DNA of 64,000 nt from Prochlorococcus sp. AG-442-M23 (GTDB lineage: Bacteria > Cyanobacteriota > Cyanobacteriia > PCC-6307 > Cyanobiaceae). The notes under the pieces were generated by a model, which searched no databases, was not told the DNA's origin, and saw only the letters and a program-made list of their open reading frames with translations. The stretch is from positions 41,968 to 105,967 of the forward strand of contig QCPW01000006.1 of assembly GCA_003209655.1 (NCBI GenBank), written 5' to 3'. This document shows, piece after piece, positions 36,743-47,363 of this stretch. The position numbers were made by a program, and so were the translations under genes. How positions within the stretch are numbered: position 1 is the first letter of the stretch; the number at the start of each line of letters is the position of its first letter.

Positions 36743-37852
36743 ATGACAGATATCTTAGTACTAATTTTATTTGTATTGTCTGGTGCAGCATCAGGATGGC
36801 TTGGGGTTGATCTTCTTCCAGTGGACATACTTAAACAAGTCTCAAATGTGGAAGGATTTAGAATTGTTTTAGCAATAATAGGATTTTTTATTGGATTAGC
36901 AGCAGGCTTTGTATTTTTACAACTTAGAAAAACATTCCTTGATCAAATACGTACAATGCCGACAGACTTACTGGTAAGTAGAGCTGTAGGTTTGATTTTA
37001 GGATTACTTGTTGCAAATCTACTTCTTGCTCCAATTTTGTTGATCCCCTTTCCAAGAGAAGTATTCTTCGCAAAACCTTTAGCAGCAATTCTTAGTAATT
37101 TTTTCTTTGGAGCGCTTGGTTATAAATTAGCTGATACCCACGGTAGAACATTATTAAGACTATTTAACCCAAATAATACTGATGCATATTTAGTTAATGA
37201 AGGAATACTTCCAGCCGCAAGCCCAAAAATTCTTGATACCAGTGTAATAATTGATGGGAGAATAAATGGTTTATTAAGCTGCGGCTTACTAGAGGGGCAA
37301 TTAATTGTGGCACAAAGTGTTATTGATGAGCTACAAACTTTAGCTGACTCAAGTAGTAATGAAAAAAGAGCCAAAGGGAGAAGAGGTCTTAAATTATTGA
37401 AGGAGCTTAGAGAACTATATGGAAGGAGACTTGTAATAAACCCAACAAAATACGAGGGGAATGGAGTAGATGAAAAACTTCTAAGAATTACTGAGGATAT
37501 GGCAGGTACTTTAATTACCGCAGATTATAATCTTTCTCAGATTGCGGAAGTGAAAGAATTAAAAGTTATGAATTTGAGTGATTTAGTTATTGCTTTGAGG
37601 CCAGAAGTACAACCAGGAGAATCATTGAATATAAAAATAGTGCGGGAAGGGAAGGAAAAAATGCAAGGTATTGGATATTTAGATGACGGAACAATGGTCG
37701 TTATTGATGATGCAAAGAAATTTGTTGGACAAAGATTAGACATAGTTATTACTGGCGCTTTGCAAACACCTACTGGAAGAATGGTATTTGGAAAACTTAT
37801 AAATAATCCTGAGTCAAACAAATCTCTTAAATCTCCAGCGACACAGGGCTAA
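36743..37852 (+). CDS. PIN/TRAM domain membrane protein (YacL-like)
   Basis: A 369-residue protein. Four hydrophobic segments fill about residues 1-130. A PIN nuclease domain follows with ILDTSVIIDGRI near 165-176 and acidic residues further on (GTLITADYNL near 250). A C-terminal TRAM-like RNA-binding domain (about 285-345) follows. Relatives such as YacL are conserved in Gram-positives and cyanobacteria; function is unclear, probably RNA related. It is followed by the clp pair in the same direction. Confidence 0.85.
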   Translation: MTDILVLILFVLSGAASGWLGVDLLPVDILKQVSNVEGFRIVLAIIGFFIGLAAGFVFLQLRKTFLDQIRTMPTDLLVSRAVGLILGLLVANLLLAPILLIPFPREVFFAKPLAAILSNFFFGALGYKLADTHGRTLLRLFNPNNTDAYLVNEGILPAASPKILDTSVIIDGRINGLLSCGLLEGQLIVAQSVIDELQTLADSSSNEKRAKGRRGLKLLKELRELYGRRLVINPTKYEGNGVDEKLLRITEDMAGTLITADYNLSQIAEVKELKVMNLSDLVIALRPEVQPGESLNIKIVREGKEKMQGIGYLDDGTMVVIDDAKKFVGQRLDIVITGALQTPTGRMVFGKLINNPESNKSLKSPATQG

Positions 37853-37883
37853 ATCTGGCTAGTATTGTAGCAGAATTATTTTT

Positions 37884-38555
37884 GTGGAACATATGACTGT
37901 ATCTGCTCCTTATTACGGCGAAAATACCGTTATGAGGACTCCACCACCAGATCTACCTTCTCTTCTACTTAAGGAAAGAATTGTATATCTAGGTTTGCCA
38001 TTATTTTCAGATGATGACGCTAAAAGGCAATTAGGAATGGATGTCACTGAGCTAATTATTGCTCAACTTCTATATCTGGAATTTGATGATCCAGAAAAAC
38101 CAATTTACTTTTATATCAATTCAACGGGTACGAGTTGGTACACAGGAGATGCAGTTGGCTTTGAAACTGAAGCTTTCGCTATTTGCGATACCATCAATTA
38201 CATCAAGCCTCCTATTCATACTATATGTATTGGACAAGCGATGGGAACAGCGGCAGTTATCCTGTCATCTGGTACCAAAGGTCATCGAGCAGCTCTTCCA
38301 CATGCTTCTATAGTTCTTCACCAACCAATTAGCGGTGCAAGAGGACAAGCAACTGATATTCAAATAAGAGCAGAAGAGGTATTAAAAAATAAAAAATCAA
38401 TGCTCGAAATTTTATCACGAAATACTGGCAAAAGTATCGAAGAGCTCTCTAAAGATTCCGACAGGATGAGTTATCTTAATCCTCAAGAAGCTTTAGATTA
38501 TGGAGTAATAGATAGAATACTCACAAGCCAAAAGGATTTGCCAAATACAAATTAA
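37884..38555 (+). CDS. clpR: ClpR, inactive ClpP-like subunit
   Basis: A 223-residue ClpP homologue lacking the nucleophile. The region ICIGQAMGTAAVIL aligns with [14 protein letters not shown] of the next gene, placing Gly121 where ClpP has Ser. The His is kept in VLHQP. Cyanobacteria and chloroplasts build a mixed ClpP3/ClpR tetradecamer that works with ClpC. The immediate downstream clpP (33 bp away) is its probable partner. Location is cytoplasm. Confidence 0.92.
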   Translation: MEHMTVSAPYYGENTVMRTPPPDLPSLLLKERIVYLGLPLFSDDDAKRQLGMDVTELIIAQLLYLEFDDPEKPIYFYINSTGTSWYTGDAVGFETEAFAICDTINYIKPPIHTICIGQAMGTAAVILSSGTKGHRAALPHASIVLHQPISGARGQATDIQIRAEEVLKNKKSMLEILSRNTGKSIEELSKDSDRMSYLNPQEALDYGVIDRILTSQKDLPNTN

Positions 38556-38587
38556 ATCTTACTTTTTACTAATTTCTTTTTAAAACT

Positions 38588-39193
38588 ATGCCAATAGGAA
38601 CTCCAAGCGTGCCTTATAGACTTCCAGGAAGTCAATATGAAAGATGGGTAGACATCTATACAAGATTAGGTGTTGAGAGGATTTTATTTCTCGGCCAAGA
38701 AGTAAATGATGGAATTGCTAATAGTCTGGTAGCTCAAATGCTTTATCTTGACTCTGATGACAACTCAAAACCTATTTATCTCTACATAAATAGTCCAGGA
38801 GGGTCTGTAACTGCTGGCTTAGCAATATATGACACTATAAAATACGTTAAAAGCGATGTGGTAACGATATGCGTTGGTCTCGCCGCATCAATGGGAGCAT
38901 TTTTGTTAGGGGCTGGGACTAAAGGTAAGAGAGTAGCTCTACCTCATAGTCGAATTATGATTCACCAACCACTAGGTGGTACTTCTCAAAAACAGGCCAG
39001 TGATATTGAGATTGAAGCGAGAGAAATACTTAGAATTAAAGATATGTTGAACCACTCTATGGCTGATATGACTGGCCAGTCATTTGAAAAAATAGAAAAA
39101 GATACCGACAGAGATTATTTCCTTAGTGCTGAAGAAGCTAAAAACTATGGGCTCATTGATAGGGTAATTTCCCATCCAAGTGAGGCCAATTAG
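38588..39193 (+). CDS. clpP: ATP-dependent Clp protease proteolytic subunit
   Basis: A 201-residue serine protease subunit with intact catalytic residues: Ser101 in [11 protein letters not shown], His126 in MIHQPLGG, and the acidic third member expected near residue 175. The N-terminus [14 protein letters not shown] is of the ClpP3 type. It forms the peptidase with ClpR. The stop is followed by 115 bp before ilvC. Confidence 0.95.
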   Translation: MPIGTPSVPYRLPGSQYERWVDIYTRLGVERILFLGQEVNDGIANSLVAQMLYLDSDDNSKPIYLYINSPGGSVTAGLAIYDTIKYVKSDVVTICVGLAASMGAFLLGAGTKGKRVALPHSRIMIHQPLGGTSQKQASDIEIEAREILRIKDMLNHSMADMTGQSFEKIEKDTDRDYFLSAEEAKNYGLIDRVISHPSEAN

Positions 39194-39281
39194 GTCTTAC
39201 ATATAAAAACAATATTTTAATATTGATTCTTAAATGATTTACCATATGGTTTATTGACACCTTTAATGTCTAAAATATTAA

Positions 39282-41299
<2,018 letters not shown>

Positions 41300-41355
41300 T
41301 TGCAATTCTATTAAATCTGTTTTAAATCACTATTATAAATAAAAATACATTTTTC

Positions 41356-41610
41356 ATGAAGGAAGAAAATACCCCAATAGAAAATCCAATAGAAAATCCA
41401 AAAGAAAATTCAAATAGTACATCTACTGTTGGAGAATATTCAAAGTGGGTTGATAATCAAGGTGATGAAGTAAAAAATGTTTTTGGATTTAATAGTAGCG
41501 CTGAACTTGTTAATGGCAGAGCTGCTATGATTGGTTTTCTAATGCTCATATTAACTGAATTAGTTTTAAAAGGAAGACCTGTGACTTCCTCAATCTTTGG
41601 TATAAATTAA
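41356..41610 (+). CDS. hli: High-light-inducible protein (Hlip)
   Basis: An 84-residue single-helix member of the chlorophyll a/b-binding family. The signature AELVNGRAAMIGFLMLILTE lies near residues 49-68. The N-terminal 40 residues are a low-complexity, Pro/Glu/Asn-rich region with the short repeat IENP, then a Hlip-like segment EYSKWVDNQGDEVK. Hlips bind chlorophyll and carotenoid and protect photosystem assembly intermediates at the thylakoid membrane. The following 70-residue membrane protein starts 3 bases after its stop. Confidence 0.93.
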   Translation: MKEENTPIENPIENPKENSNSTSTVGEYSKWVDNQGDEVKNVFGFNSSAELVNGRAAMIGFLMLILTELVLKGRPVTSSIFGIN

Positions 41611-41612
41611 AA

Positions 41613-41825
41613 ATGGAAGACAAAAAATCTAGTCCACTTAAAATATTCCTCTACATTTCAGCTTGGGTAATTATTTGGGGAACATTAGGTTCTTTTATAG
41701 ATTATCCCCTCTATAAAAATAATATCTACTCAGAAGGGAGCATATATCAATATCTTACTTTTATAATAACAGCGACCATATCAATTTTTAGCGCCAAATT
41801 CTTTTATCAAAAATTTAAGCTATAA
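41613..41825 (+). CDS. Small two-helix membrane protein, unknown
   Basis: A 70-residue protein with two hydrophobic stretches, LYISAWVIIWGTLGSF and FIITATISIFSAKFF, joined by a polar loop. It lies 2 bp after Hlip, so it is probably co-transcribed and may work at the same membrane. No family is recognised. It converges on the following minus-strand gene with a 6-bp overlap. Confidence 0.65.
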   Translation: MEDKKSSPLKIFLYISAWVIIWGTLGSFIDYPLYKNNIYSEGSIYQYLTFIITATISIFSAKFFYQKFKL

Positions 41826-42077
41826 AAACTTATACCTAAATTTTTTTATAATTTTTGCTGGCTCTGAATTATCTTGAGTTTCATAGAGTATCCACTTATG
41901 AGTTTCAGTATCATGGTCACAACCAAAATTTTCTGATTTCTCAGATAAATTGGACAGATATGAGTGACACGACTGATCTGCCTCAAAAGCAGAATCATAA
42001 CAAGTTAAGAAATAAATTAAAAATCCAACAAGTATTACTGATAGAACAAATTGAAAAAATAAATTAACTATCTTCAT
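41820..42077 (-). CDS. Small single-pass membrane/exported protein, unknown
   Basis: An 85-residue protein from the ATG at 42077; a TTG five codons upstream (42092) is the longer alternative. The ATG is preferred because a GGAAA sequence sits a few bases upstream. A hydrophobic N-terminus (FFQFVLSVILVGFLIYFL) is followed by a polar domain with three Cys and a Lys/Arg-rich end. It could be an anchored periplasmic peptide. Function unknown. Confidence 0.6.
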   Translation of the reverse strand: MKIVNLFFQFVLSVILVGFLIYFLTCYDSAFEADQSCHSYLSNLSEKSENFGCDHDTETHKWILYETQDNSEPAKIIKKFRYKFL

Positions 42078-42137
42078 TAAGTTTCCATTCAAAATTTAAA
42101 TATATCACTTCTTAAAATCTTTAGATCAAAAAAAAAT

Positions 42138-42383
42138 CTATCTACCAACATTAAAAATAAAATCATGGAATTCTTGATTATTAAAATACAAAATAACCAA
42201 AAGTACTAAAACCGTATTTAAAACTAATACAATGGAGCCAAATATATTTATCTGCTTTTTACCGGGCAAGGTATAAGTAAATTTTTTTCCTTTAAGAAAA
42301 GAAGCTAAGCCTTTTTTCTCTTTTTTAGAGTCTTTAATAGCTTCATTATTTTTAAATTCACTTTTAGAAAAACCTTTTACCAT
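42138..42383 (-). CDS. Small single-pass membrane protein, unknown
   Basis: An 81-residue protein with a basic, Lys-rich N-terminal half (to about residue 45) and one membrane segment IFGSIVLVLNTVLVLLVILYF (split over about 47-67). The N-terminus is probably cytoplasmic. No family is recognised. It lies in a run of small minus-strand genes after Hlip. Confidence 0.6.
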   Translation of the reverse strand: MVKGFSKSEFKNNEAIKDSKKEKKGLASFLKGKKFTYTLPGKKQINIFGSIVLVLNTVLVLLVILYFNNQEFHDFIFNVGR

Positions 42384-42437
42384 TAAAATTTAAATAACAA
42401 ATCAATAATATTCTATATCTAAAACTTTTCTAAATAG

Positions 42438-42764
42438 TTAACAATTTTTAATCACATATGGAATCATAATTCCATTTTGGTTGTTATGTTTTTTAAAGTA
42501 ATATGCCTCAATAAGTTCTGTCTGTAAACCCAAAATACTTGCCTGACATCTATATCTATCTTGTTCAGACTCAAATAACTGTATTTTCTCCATTTCTACA
42601 AATAACGAATTACATACTTTATTTTGTAAACCTTTAAAGCATTCTTTTGATTTTTTTAAAAAATCCGATTTAGTTAATAATTGTTCGGCACTAATAGGAC
42701 TTAATAATAAAACAACAAATATGGAAGAGAAGCTTATGAATTTCTTTTTACTAAAAAGAGTCAA
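42438..42764 (-). CDS. Small exported Cys-containing protein, unknown
   Basis: A 108-residue protein from a TTG start. A clear signal peptide (ISFSSIFVVLLLSPISA, with a cleavage site after ISA near residue 26) is followed by a polar mature region with four Cys, including the final residue, that could form disulfides. It would be exported to the periplasm. No family is recognised. Confidence 0.6.
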   Translation of the reverse strand: MTLFSKKKFISFSSIFVVLLLSPISAEQLLTKSDFLKKSKECFKGLQNKVCNSLFVEMEKIQLFESEQDRYRCQASILGLQTELIEAYYFKKHNNQNGIMIPYVIKNC

Positions 42765-42826
42765 AAGTTAAATCCTCCGCTTGAAGTTATTTTAATAAAA
42801 AAAATCATTAATCTTTTTTTCCTATA

Positions 42827-42852
42827 TAAAAAAGGCGCTCATAATGAGCACC
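42827..42852 (-). terminator. Rho-independent terminator of hupB
   Basis: On the minus strand GGTGCTCA pairs with TGAGCGCC around a TTA loop (42834-42852), with one G-T pair, and is followed by a T-run (A-run at 42827-42833 on the plus strand). It lies 34 bases past the HU stop. Confidence 0.8.
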
Positions 42853-42885
42853 TATAAATAAAGTACAAATTAAGCTATTAAAGTA

Positions 42886-43161
42886 TTAGCCTTGAACTCT
42901 ATCCTTAAAAAGTTTTCCTGCTGAAAATGTAGGAACTCTTTTAGCGGGGATTGCAATTTTTTCCCCTGTTTTAGGGTTTAAGCCCTGCCTAGCAGAACGG
43001 TCCCTTGGCTCAAAAGAACCAAATCCTAGTATGGAGACTTTTTTGCCTTCCACAACTGAATCAACAATAGTTTCAATAGCTGCATCAACAACTAAAGATA
43101 CATCTGTTTTTGTGAGCTCAGTACGAGCAGCAACAAGATTTACTAAATCAGCTTTGTTCAT
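42886..43161 (-). CDS. hupB: DNA-binding protein HU
   Basis: The histone-like dimeric DNA-bending protein. All family blocks are present in 91 residues: MNKADLVNLVAARTELTK, GFGSFEPRDRSARQGLNPKTGE (split over about 47-68), with the Pro at the arm tip in IAIPAKRVPTFSAGK. It is a single gene with its own terminator, and divergent toward the 628-bp gap before glgX. Confidence 0.97.
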   Translation of the reverse strand: MNKADLVNLVAARTELTKTDVSLVVDAAIETIVDSVVEGKKVSILGFGSFEPRDRSARQGLNPKTGEKIAIPAKRVPTFSAGKLFKDRVQG

Positions 43162-43789
43162 TGAATTGTTTATATAGCAGAGATTTGAAAGACAAGAGTT
43201 TTGAAATCAAGTCTAATTATCTCGAACTTGCATATCATATGGAGCAAACACAAATACGGCAACCGAAAATGCCGGCGGCGCAATGCTTTATACAAAATTT
43301 AATGACAATTTTAGCTATTCAAAAATATTCTTAGATCTAAAATCTTGATAAGACCTAAAAGCAATTACAATCCCAATAAAGGGCAAGAAGTGTTGCAATA
43401 ACTGGGTTTTTAATAAAAAGTTTATTTTCTAATAACCCATAAAATTATTTTTCAAAGTAAATTATTTGAGAATCTCAACAATTTATTATTTTTTATTAAC
43501 TTTCAGATATATTTCCTTCTCAGCACATGGGGAATTATTTTTTTTATCTTGTAATTAAGAAAATTTTGTAAAATTTCATATTTTAATTTAGCCATTTAAT
43601 TTTTTTTCTCTATTAAAACTAAGAAAAAAATCCTTCAATTGATAATATTAAATTCTTAATATTTTAAGGAATTGATGAGTGAAACATCAAATTTGATTTT
43701 TTTTTTCAAAATTTACACTTATGATTTGAATGTTTGAATAATTTTATTAAGTTAATTCTTTCATTAAAAATCAAAGAGATTCATAAAAA
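43162..43789. other. 628-bp spacer between HU and the debranching enzyme gene
   Basis: This is the longest gene-free stretch in the window. It is mostly A/T runs. A short GC-richer patch lies at about 43256-43286 inside a 31-codon frame (separate entry). It must hold the hupB promoter at the left and the glgX promoter at the right. No clear terminator or known RNA was recognised. Confidence 0.5.
43239..43334 (+). CDS. Possible 31-residue peptide, doubtful
   Basis: A 32-codon frame from ATG to TAG starts MEQTQIRQPKMPAAQ and ends LAIQKYS. It covers the only GC-richer patch of the spacer. No ribosome binding site, signal or known motif is seen. It may be a chance frame over an unannotated RNA or promoter. 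Confidence 0.25.
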   Translation: MEQTQIRQPKMPAAQCFIQNLMTILAIQKYS

Positions 43790-45823
43790 GTGAATGAAAT
43801 AAATTTAGGGAATCCATTACCTCTCGGAAGTTCAATTACTTCAGAAGGAGTCAATTTTTCCCTAATAGCTACAAACGCTGAATATATAGAAATTTTATTA
43901 TTTGAGAAAGAAGATGCAGTCTCTCCAACAAATATTTTCAAATTAGATCAAAATCACAAGACTGGGCCTTACTGGCATGCAGAAATAAAGGATCTCAAAG
44001 AGGGATCAATCTATGCATTTAGAATAAAACAGAAAGAAAATAATCTAAATCAAAATTATTCAAAAACAGTTTTAATTGATCCTTGTTCAAGAGGTATAAC
44101 TGGATGGAGTAATTATAAAAGAAAACATGCTCTAAATAATTCTGACAACATCGATTCTTGTCTAAAAAGTGTTGTTTGTGATAGAAAATTTTTTAATTTT
44201 AAAGATTATCCTAGACCTAAACATTCTTGGGAAGAAACAATTATTTACGAGCTCCATATCAAATCATTCACTCAATCCATTAATGAAGAAGAAAGTTGCT
44301 TTAAAAAAGTTTTAAGTAAAATTCCTTATCTAAAAAATCTCGGAATTACAAGTATTGAATTACTTCCAGTATTTTGTTTTGACCCAAATGATGCTCCTAA
44401 TGGTTTAGAAAATTTCTGGGGGTATAGTCCTATTAACTGGTTTACGCCACATTTTCAATATTTTTCAAATAATTCTGCCAAACAAAATTTAGAAGAATTT
44501 AGAAAATTTGTGGAAGAATGCCATAAGGCAGATATCGAAGTTATCTTAGATGTGGTTTACAACCATACCTCTGAAGGAAATTCTCAAGGACCAGCAATTT
44601 CATGGAAAGGCATAGATGAAAATCTATACTATTTCATCGACAAAGATAAAAATTATCAGGATATCTCTGGATGTGGTAATACAATTGCCGCAAATAGAGG
44701 ATTAGTAAGAAAATTAATCATAGAGTCATTAAAGTGCTGGGCAAATGAATTAGGTGTTGATGGTTTTAGATTTGATTTAGGAATTGCTCTATCAAGGGGA
44801 GAAAATCTAATACCTCTTGATAATCCACCAATTTTTGAAGACATTGAATGTGAGCCTGAATTGGCAGATGTCAAATTGATTAGCGAGCCTTGGGATTGTG
44901 GAGGATTATATAAATTAAATGATTTCCCTTCTAAGAAAATATTTACATGGAATGGTCATTTCCGAGATGACTTAAGAAAATTTTGGAAAGGAGATAAAGA
45001 TACAGCTTGGAATATGAGTGACAAAATCAAAGGTAGTCCATCACATTACAAAGAGAATAATTTTTTACCAAAGTCTATAAATTTCATAACTTCACATGAT
45101 GGATTTACACTCAAAGATTTAGTTACCTTTAACAAAAAACATAATTTTGCAAATAAAGAACAAAATAGAGATGGAGATAATCACAATAATTCATGGAATC
45201 ATGGAGTAGAAGGGCCTACATCAAATTTGCAAATAAAAAAATTAAGAAAGCGGCAACAAAAAAATTTTCTTCTAAGTTTACTTATCTCAAAAGGAGTCCC
45301 TATGTTACTTATGGGTGATGAAATCGGTAGATCGCAAGGCGGCAATAATAATTCTTGGTGCCAAAATAATCCTTTGGGTTGGATGAATTGGGATGAGAAT
45401 CAACAAGATTTAGAGTTATTTAATTATCTAAAATATCTCATAACAATAAGAAAAAAGTTTATTAATTTCTTTAATCCTATTTCTTCGCTAAATAAAAAGG
45501 ATGTTGTCAATTTAGTTAATTATTATTGGCATGGTGCAAAGTTAGAAACTCCGGATTGGAGTAGTTGGTCTCATACAATTGCATTTAGCATTAATAGAGG
45601 AAAGAATAATCCTTTGATTTGGACAGGCTTAAATGCTTATTCAAAAAGTATTAATTTCCACCTACCAAAGTCTAAAAGCAAATGGCTAAAAGTTATTGAT
45701 ACTAATGAGTCTGGTGCGCACATTCCAGTACCCATTAACGATGATTTTATTAACGTAGAGAATAGGAGCTCTGTCCTAATTATTTCAGAAAAAGTATTTG
45801 AAGCAAAAAATAATATATCCTAA
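43790..45823 (+). CDS. glgX: Glycogen debranching enzyme (isoamylase type, GlgX/TreX-like)
   Basis: This GH13 enzyme hydrolyses alpha-1,6 branches of glycogen. In 677 residues: an N-terminal CBM48-type domain (PLPLGSSITSEGVNFSL), the barrel motifs DVVYNHTSEGN near 255 (region I), GVDGFRFDLG near 323 (II, nucleophile), ISEPWD near 365 (III, acid), and FITSHDG near 429 (IV), then a C-terminal domain. It starts at GTG. It is followed convergently by tRNA-Gly and then a sugar symporter, consistent with carbohydrate turnover. Confidence 0.92.
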   Translation: MNEINLGNPLPLGSSITSEGVNFSLIATNAEYIEILLFEKEDAVSPTNIFKLDQNHKTGPYWHAEIKDLKEGSIYAFRIKQKENNLNQNYSKTVLIDPCSRGITGWSNYKRKHALNNSDNIDSCLKSVVCDRKFFNFKDYPRPKHSWEETIIYELHIKSFTQSINEEESCFKKVLSKIPYLKNLGITSIELLPVFCFDPNDAPNGLENFWGYSPINWFTPHFQYFSNNSAKQNLEEFRKFVEECHKADIEVILDVVYNHTSEGNSQGPAISWKGIDENLYYFIDKDKNYQDISGCGNTIAANRGLVRKLIIESLKCWANELGVDGFRFDLGIALSRGENLIPLDNPPIFEDIECEPELADVKLISEPWDCGGLYKLNDFPSKKIFTWNGHFRDDLRKFWKGDKDTAWNMSDKIKGSPSHYKENNFLPKSINFITSHDGFTLKDLVTFNKKHNFANKEQNRDGDNHNNSWNHGVEGPTSNLQIKKLRKRQQKNFLLSLLISKGVPMLLMGDEIGRSQGGNNNSWCQNNPLGWMNWDENQQDLELFNYLKYLITIRKKFINFFNPISSLNKKDVVNLVNYYWHGAKLETPDWSSWSHTIAFSINRGKNNPLIWTGLNAYSKSINFHLPKSKSKWLKVIDTNESGAHIPVPINDDFINVENRSSVLIISEKVFEAKNNIS

Positions 45824-45824
45824 A

Positions 45825-45895
45825 AGCGGGCGGCGGGAATCGAACCCGCATCTTCAGCTTGGAAGGCTGAGGTTTTACCACTAAACCACGCCCGC
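45825..45895 (-). tRNA. tRNA-Gly (TCC)
   Basis: A 71-base cloverleaf on the minus strand: acceptor GCGGGCG/CGCCCGC, anticodon stem TCAGC/GCTGA with loop CTTCCAA, anticodon TCC, and T arm CGGGTTCGATTCCCG. CCA is not encoded. Its 3' end is one base from the glgX stop on the other strand. Confidence 0.95.
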
Positions 45896-45956
45896 AATAA
45901 GTAATAGAATTACCTTTGCAATAATACATTATCAAACAATCAACAAAGTAAAAAGA

Positions 45957-47354
45957 TTGGAAAATTCACACTCAAAAAATATAAATGGATCAAGAACAAG
46001 ATTAATGCTTTCTTATGGGCTTGGAGACGCGGGTACAGGGTTAGCTGCCACACAATTTGGCTTCTTTCTCTTTCGATTCTTTATTTGTTCGGCAGGGTTA
46101 CCAGTTTTAATTGCAGGTTCATTACTAATGTTGATAAAAATATGGGATGCAATAAACGACCCATTAATAGGATGGTTAAGTGATAGGACAGAATCCAGAT
46201 GGGGTCCTAGGATCCCTTGGATGCTCGTTTCAGCAGTACCTCTTGGACTTTCTTTGGCGGCTATATGGTGGATCCCCTCAGGTCAGATAATAAACAAAAC
46301 AATTTATTATGCTGTGATTTCAATAATAGTAATGACTGCTTATACAAGTATCAATCTTCCTTTCGCAGCTCTATCTACTGAAATCTCAGAAAAAACTTCA
46401 ATAAGAACGAGATTAAATGCTGCGAGATTTACAGGCTCAATCATCGCTGGTTTAACTGGATTAATAATAGCTGGAGTGGTTTTAAACTCAGGAGGGGTAA
46501 GGAATAACGAATATTTCTTAATGGGCAAAATTAGCGGCCTTATAGCTGTAATAACAACTTTAGTATCTTGCTGGGGACTTGCCCCATATGCCAAAAAAGC
46601 CAGGAGACCGTCTGGGAAGGCAGAACCAATTAAACTTCAATTTAAAAGAATATTTAATAACAAAAAATTTCTCAAAGTAATTTCTCTTTATATTTTGCTT
46701 TGGTGTGCCTTGCAGTTAATGCAAACAGTCGCGTTAATTTATGTAGAGGATGTCCTTAATGTACCTTCAAACATTGCCAACTGGGTTCCAATACCCTTCC
46801 AAATAAGTGCACTAGTAGGATTACAAATATGGGCAAGGGTTTCAAATAAATTGAACAGAATCTCAGCTTTAAACTATGGTGCAATTATTTGGATTATTTC
46901 GTGCACAGCAGCAATATTTTTACCAGCTCTCTCAAAAGTTTCATCTCTAGAGGATAGTTTTTTACTTAATTCAAATAACCTTATTTTATTTGTAATTTTA
47001 ATTATCATAATCTGTCTAATTGGAATAGGAGCTTCAACCGCATACTTAATCCCTTGGTCTCTTCTTCCTGATGCGATAGATGAAGACCCAGAAAAACCAG
47101 CGGGTCTTTATACTGCATGGATGGTACTTATTCAGAAAATAGGCATTGGACTAAGTGTTCAAGTATTAGGCTTATTACTATACTTGTCTGGTTACCAATC
47201 TTGCTTTGTCGACAATACCAGTTTAAATATTATTGAACAATCCTCCTTAGCTCAATTAACCATTAGGTTATGCATTGGTTTTATACCTTGCTTATTAGTA
47301 ATAATTGGCCTATTTATAATGAGAAAGTGGGATCAAAAATTATTAACCAACTAA
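45957..47354 (+). CDS. GPH-family sugar:cation symporter (MelB-like)
   Basis: A 465-residue 12-segment transporter. The GPH family mark WDAINDPLIGWLSDRTESRWGPR near residue 62-84 and the start RLMLSYGLGDAGTGLA are clear. These carriers move glycosides with Na+ or H+. The substrate here is unknown; nearness to glgX hints at a glucan breakdown product or compatible solute. The start is TTG. The following MlaE-like gene is 9 bp away. Confidence 0.85.
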   Translation: MENSHSKNINGSRTRLMLSYGLGDAGTGLAATQFGFFLFRFFICSAGLPVLIAGSLLMLIKIWDAINDPLIGWLSDRTESRWGPRIPWMLVSAVPLGLSLAAIWWIPSGQIINKTIYYAVISIIVMTAYTSINLPFAALSTEISEKTSIRTRLNAARFTGSIIAGLTGLIIAGVVLNSGGVRNNEYFLMGKISGLIAVITTLVSCWGLAPYAKKARRPSGKAEPIKLQFKRIFNNKKFLKVISLYILLWCALQLMQTVALIYVEDVLNVPSNIANWVPIPFQISALVGLQIWARVSNKLNRISALNYGAIIWIISCTAAIFLPALSKVSSLEDSFLLNSNNLILFVILIIIICLIGIGASTAYLIPWSLLPDAIDEDPEKPAGLYTAWMVLIQKIGIGLSVQVLGLLLYLSGYQSCFVDNTSLNIIEQSSLAQLTIRLCIGFIPCLLVIIGLFIMRKWDQKLLTN

Positions 47355-47363
47355 TATAAAAAT

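Noticed and set aside
39210..39225. Short AT palindrome between clpP and ilvC
   Set aside because: All A/T except the end pair, with a tiny loop and no T-run; likely chance in this base composition.
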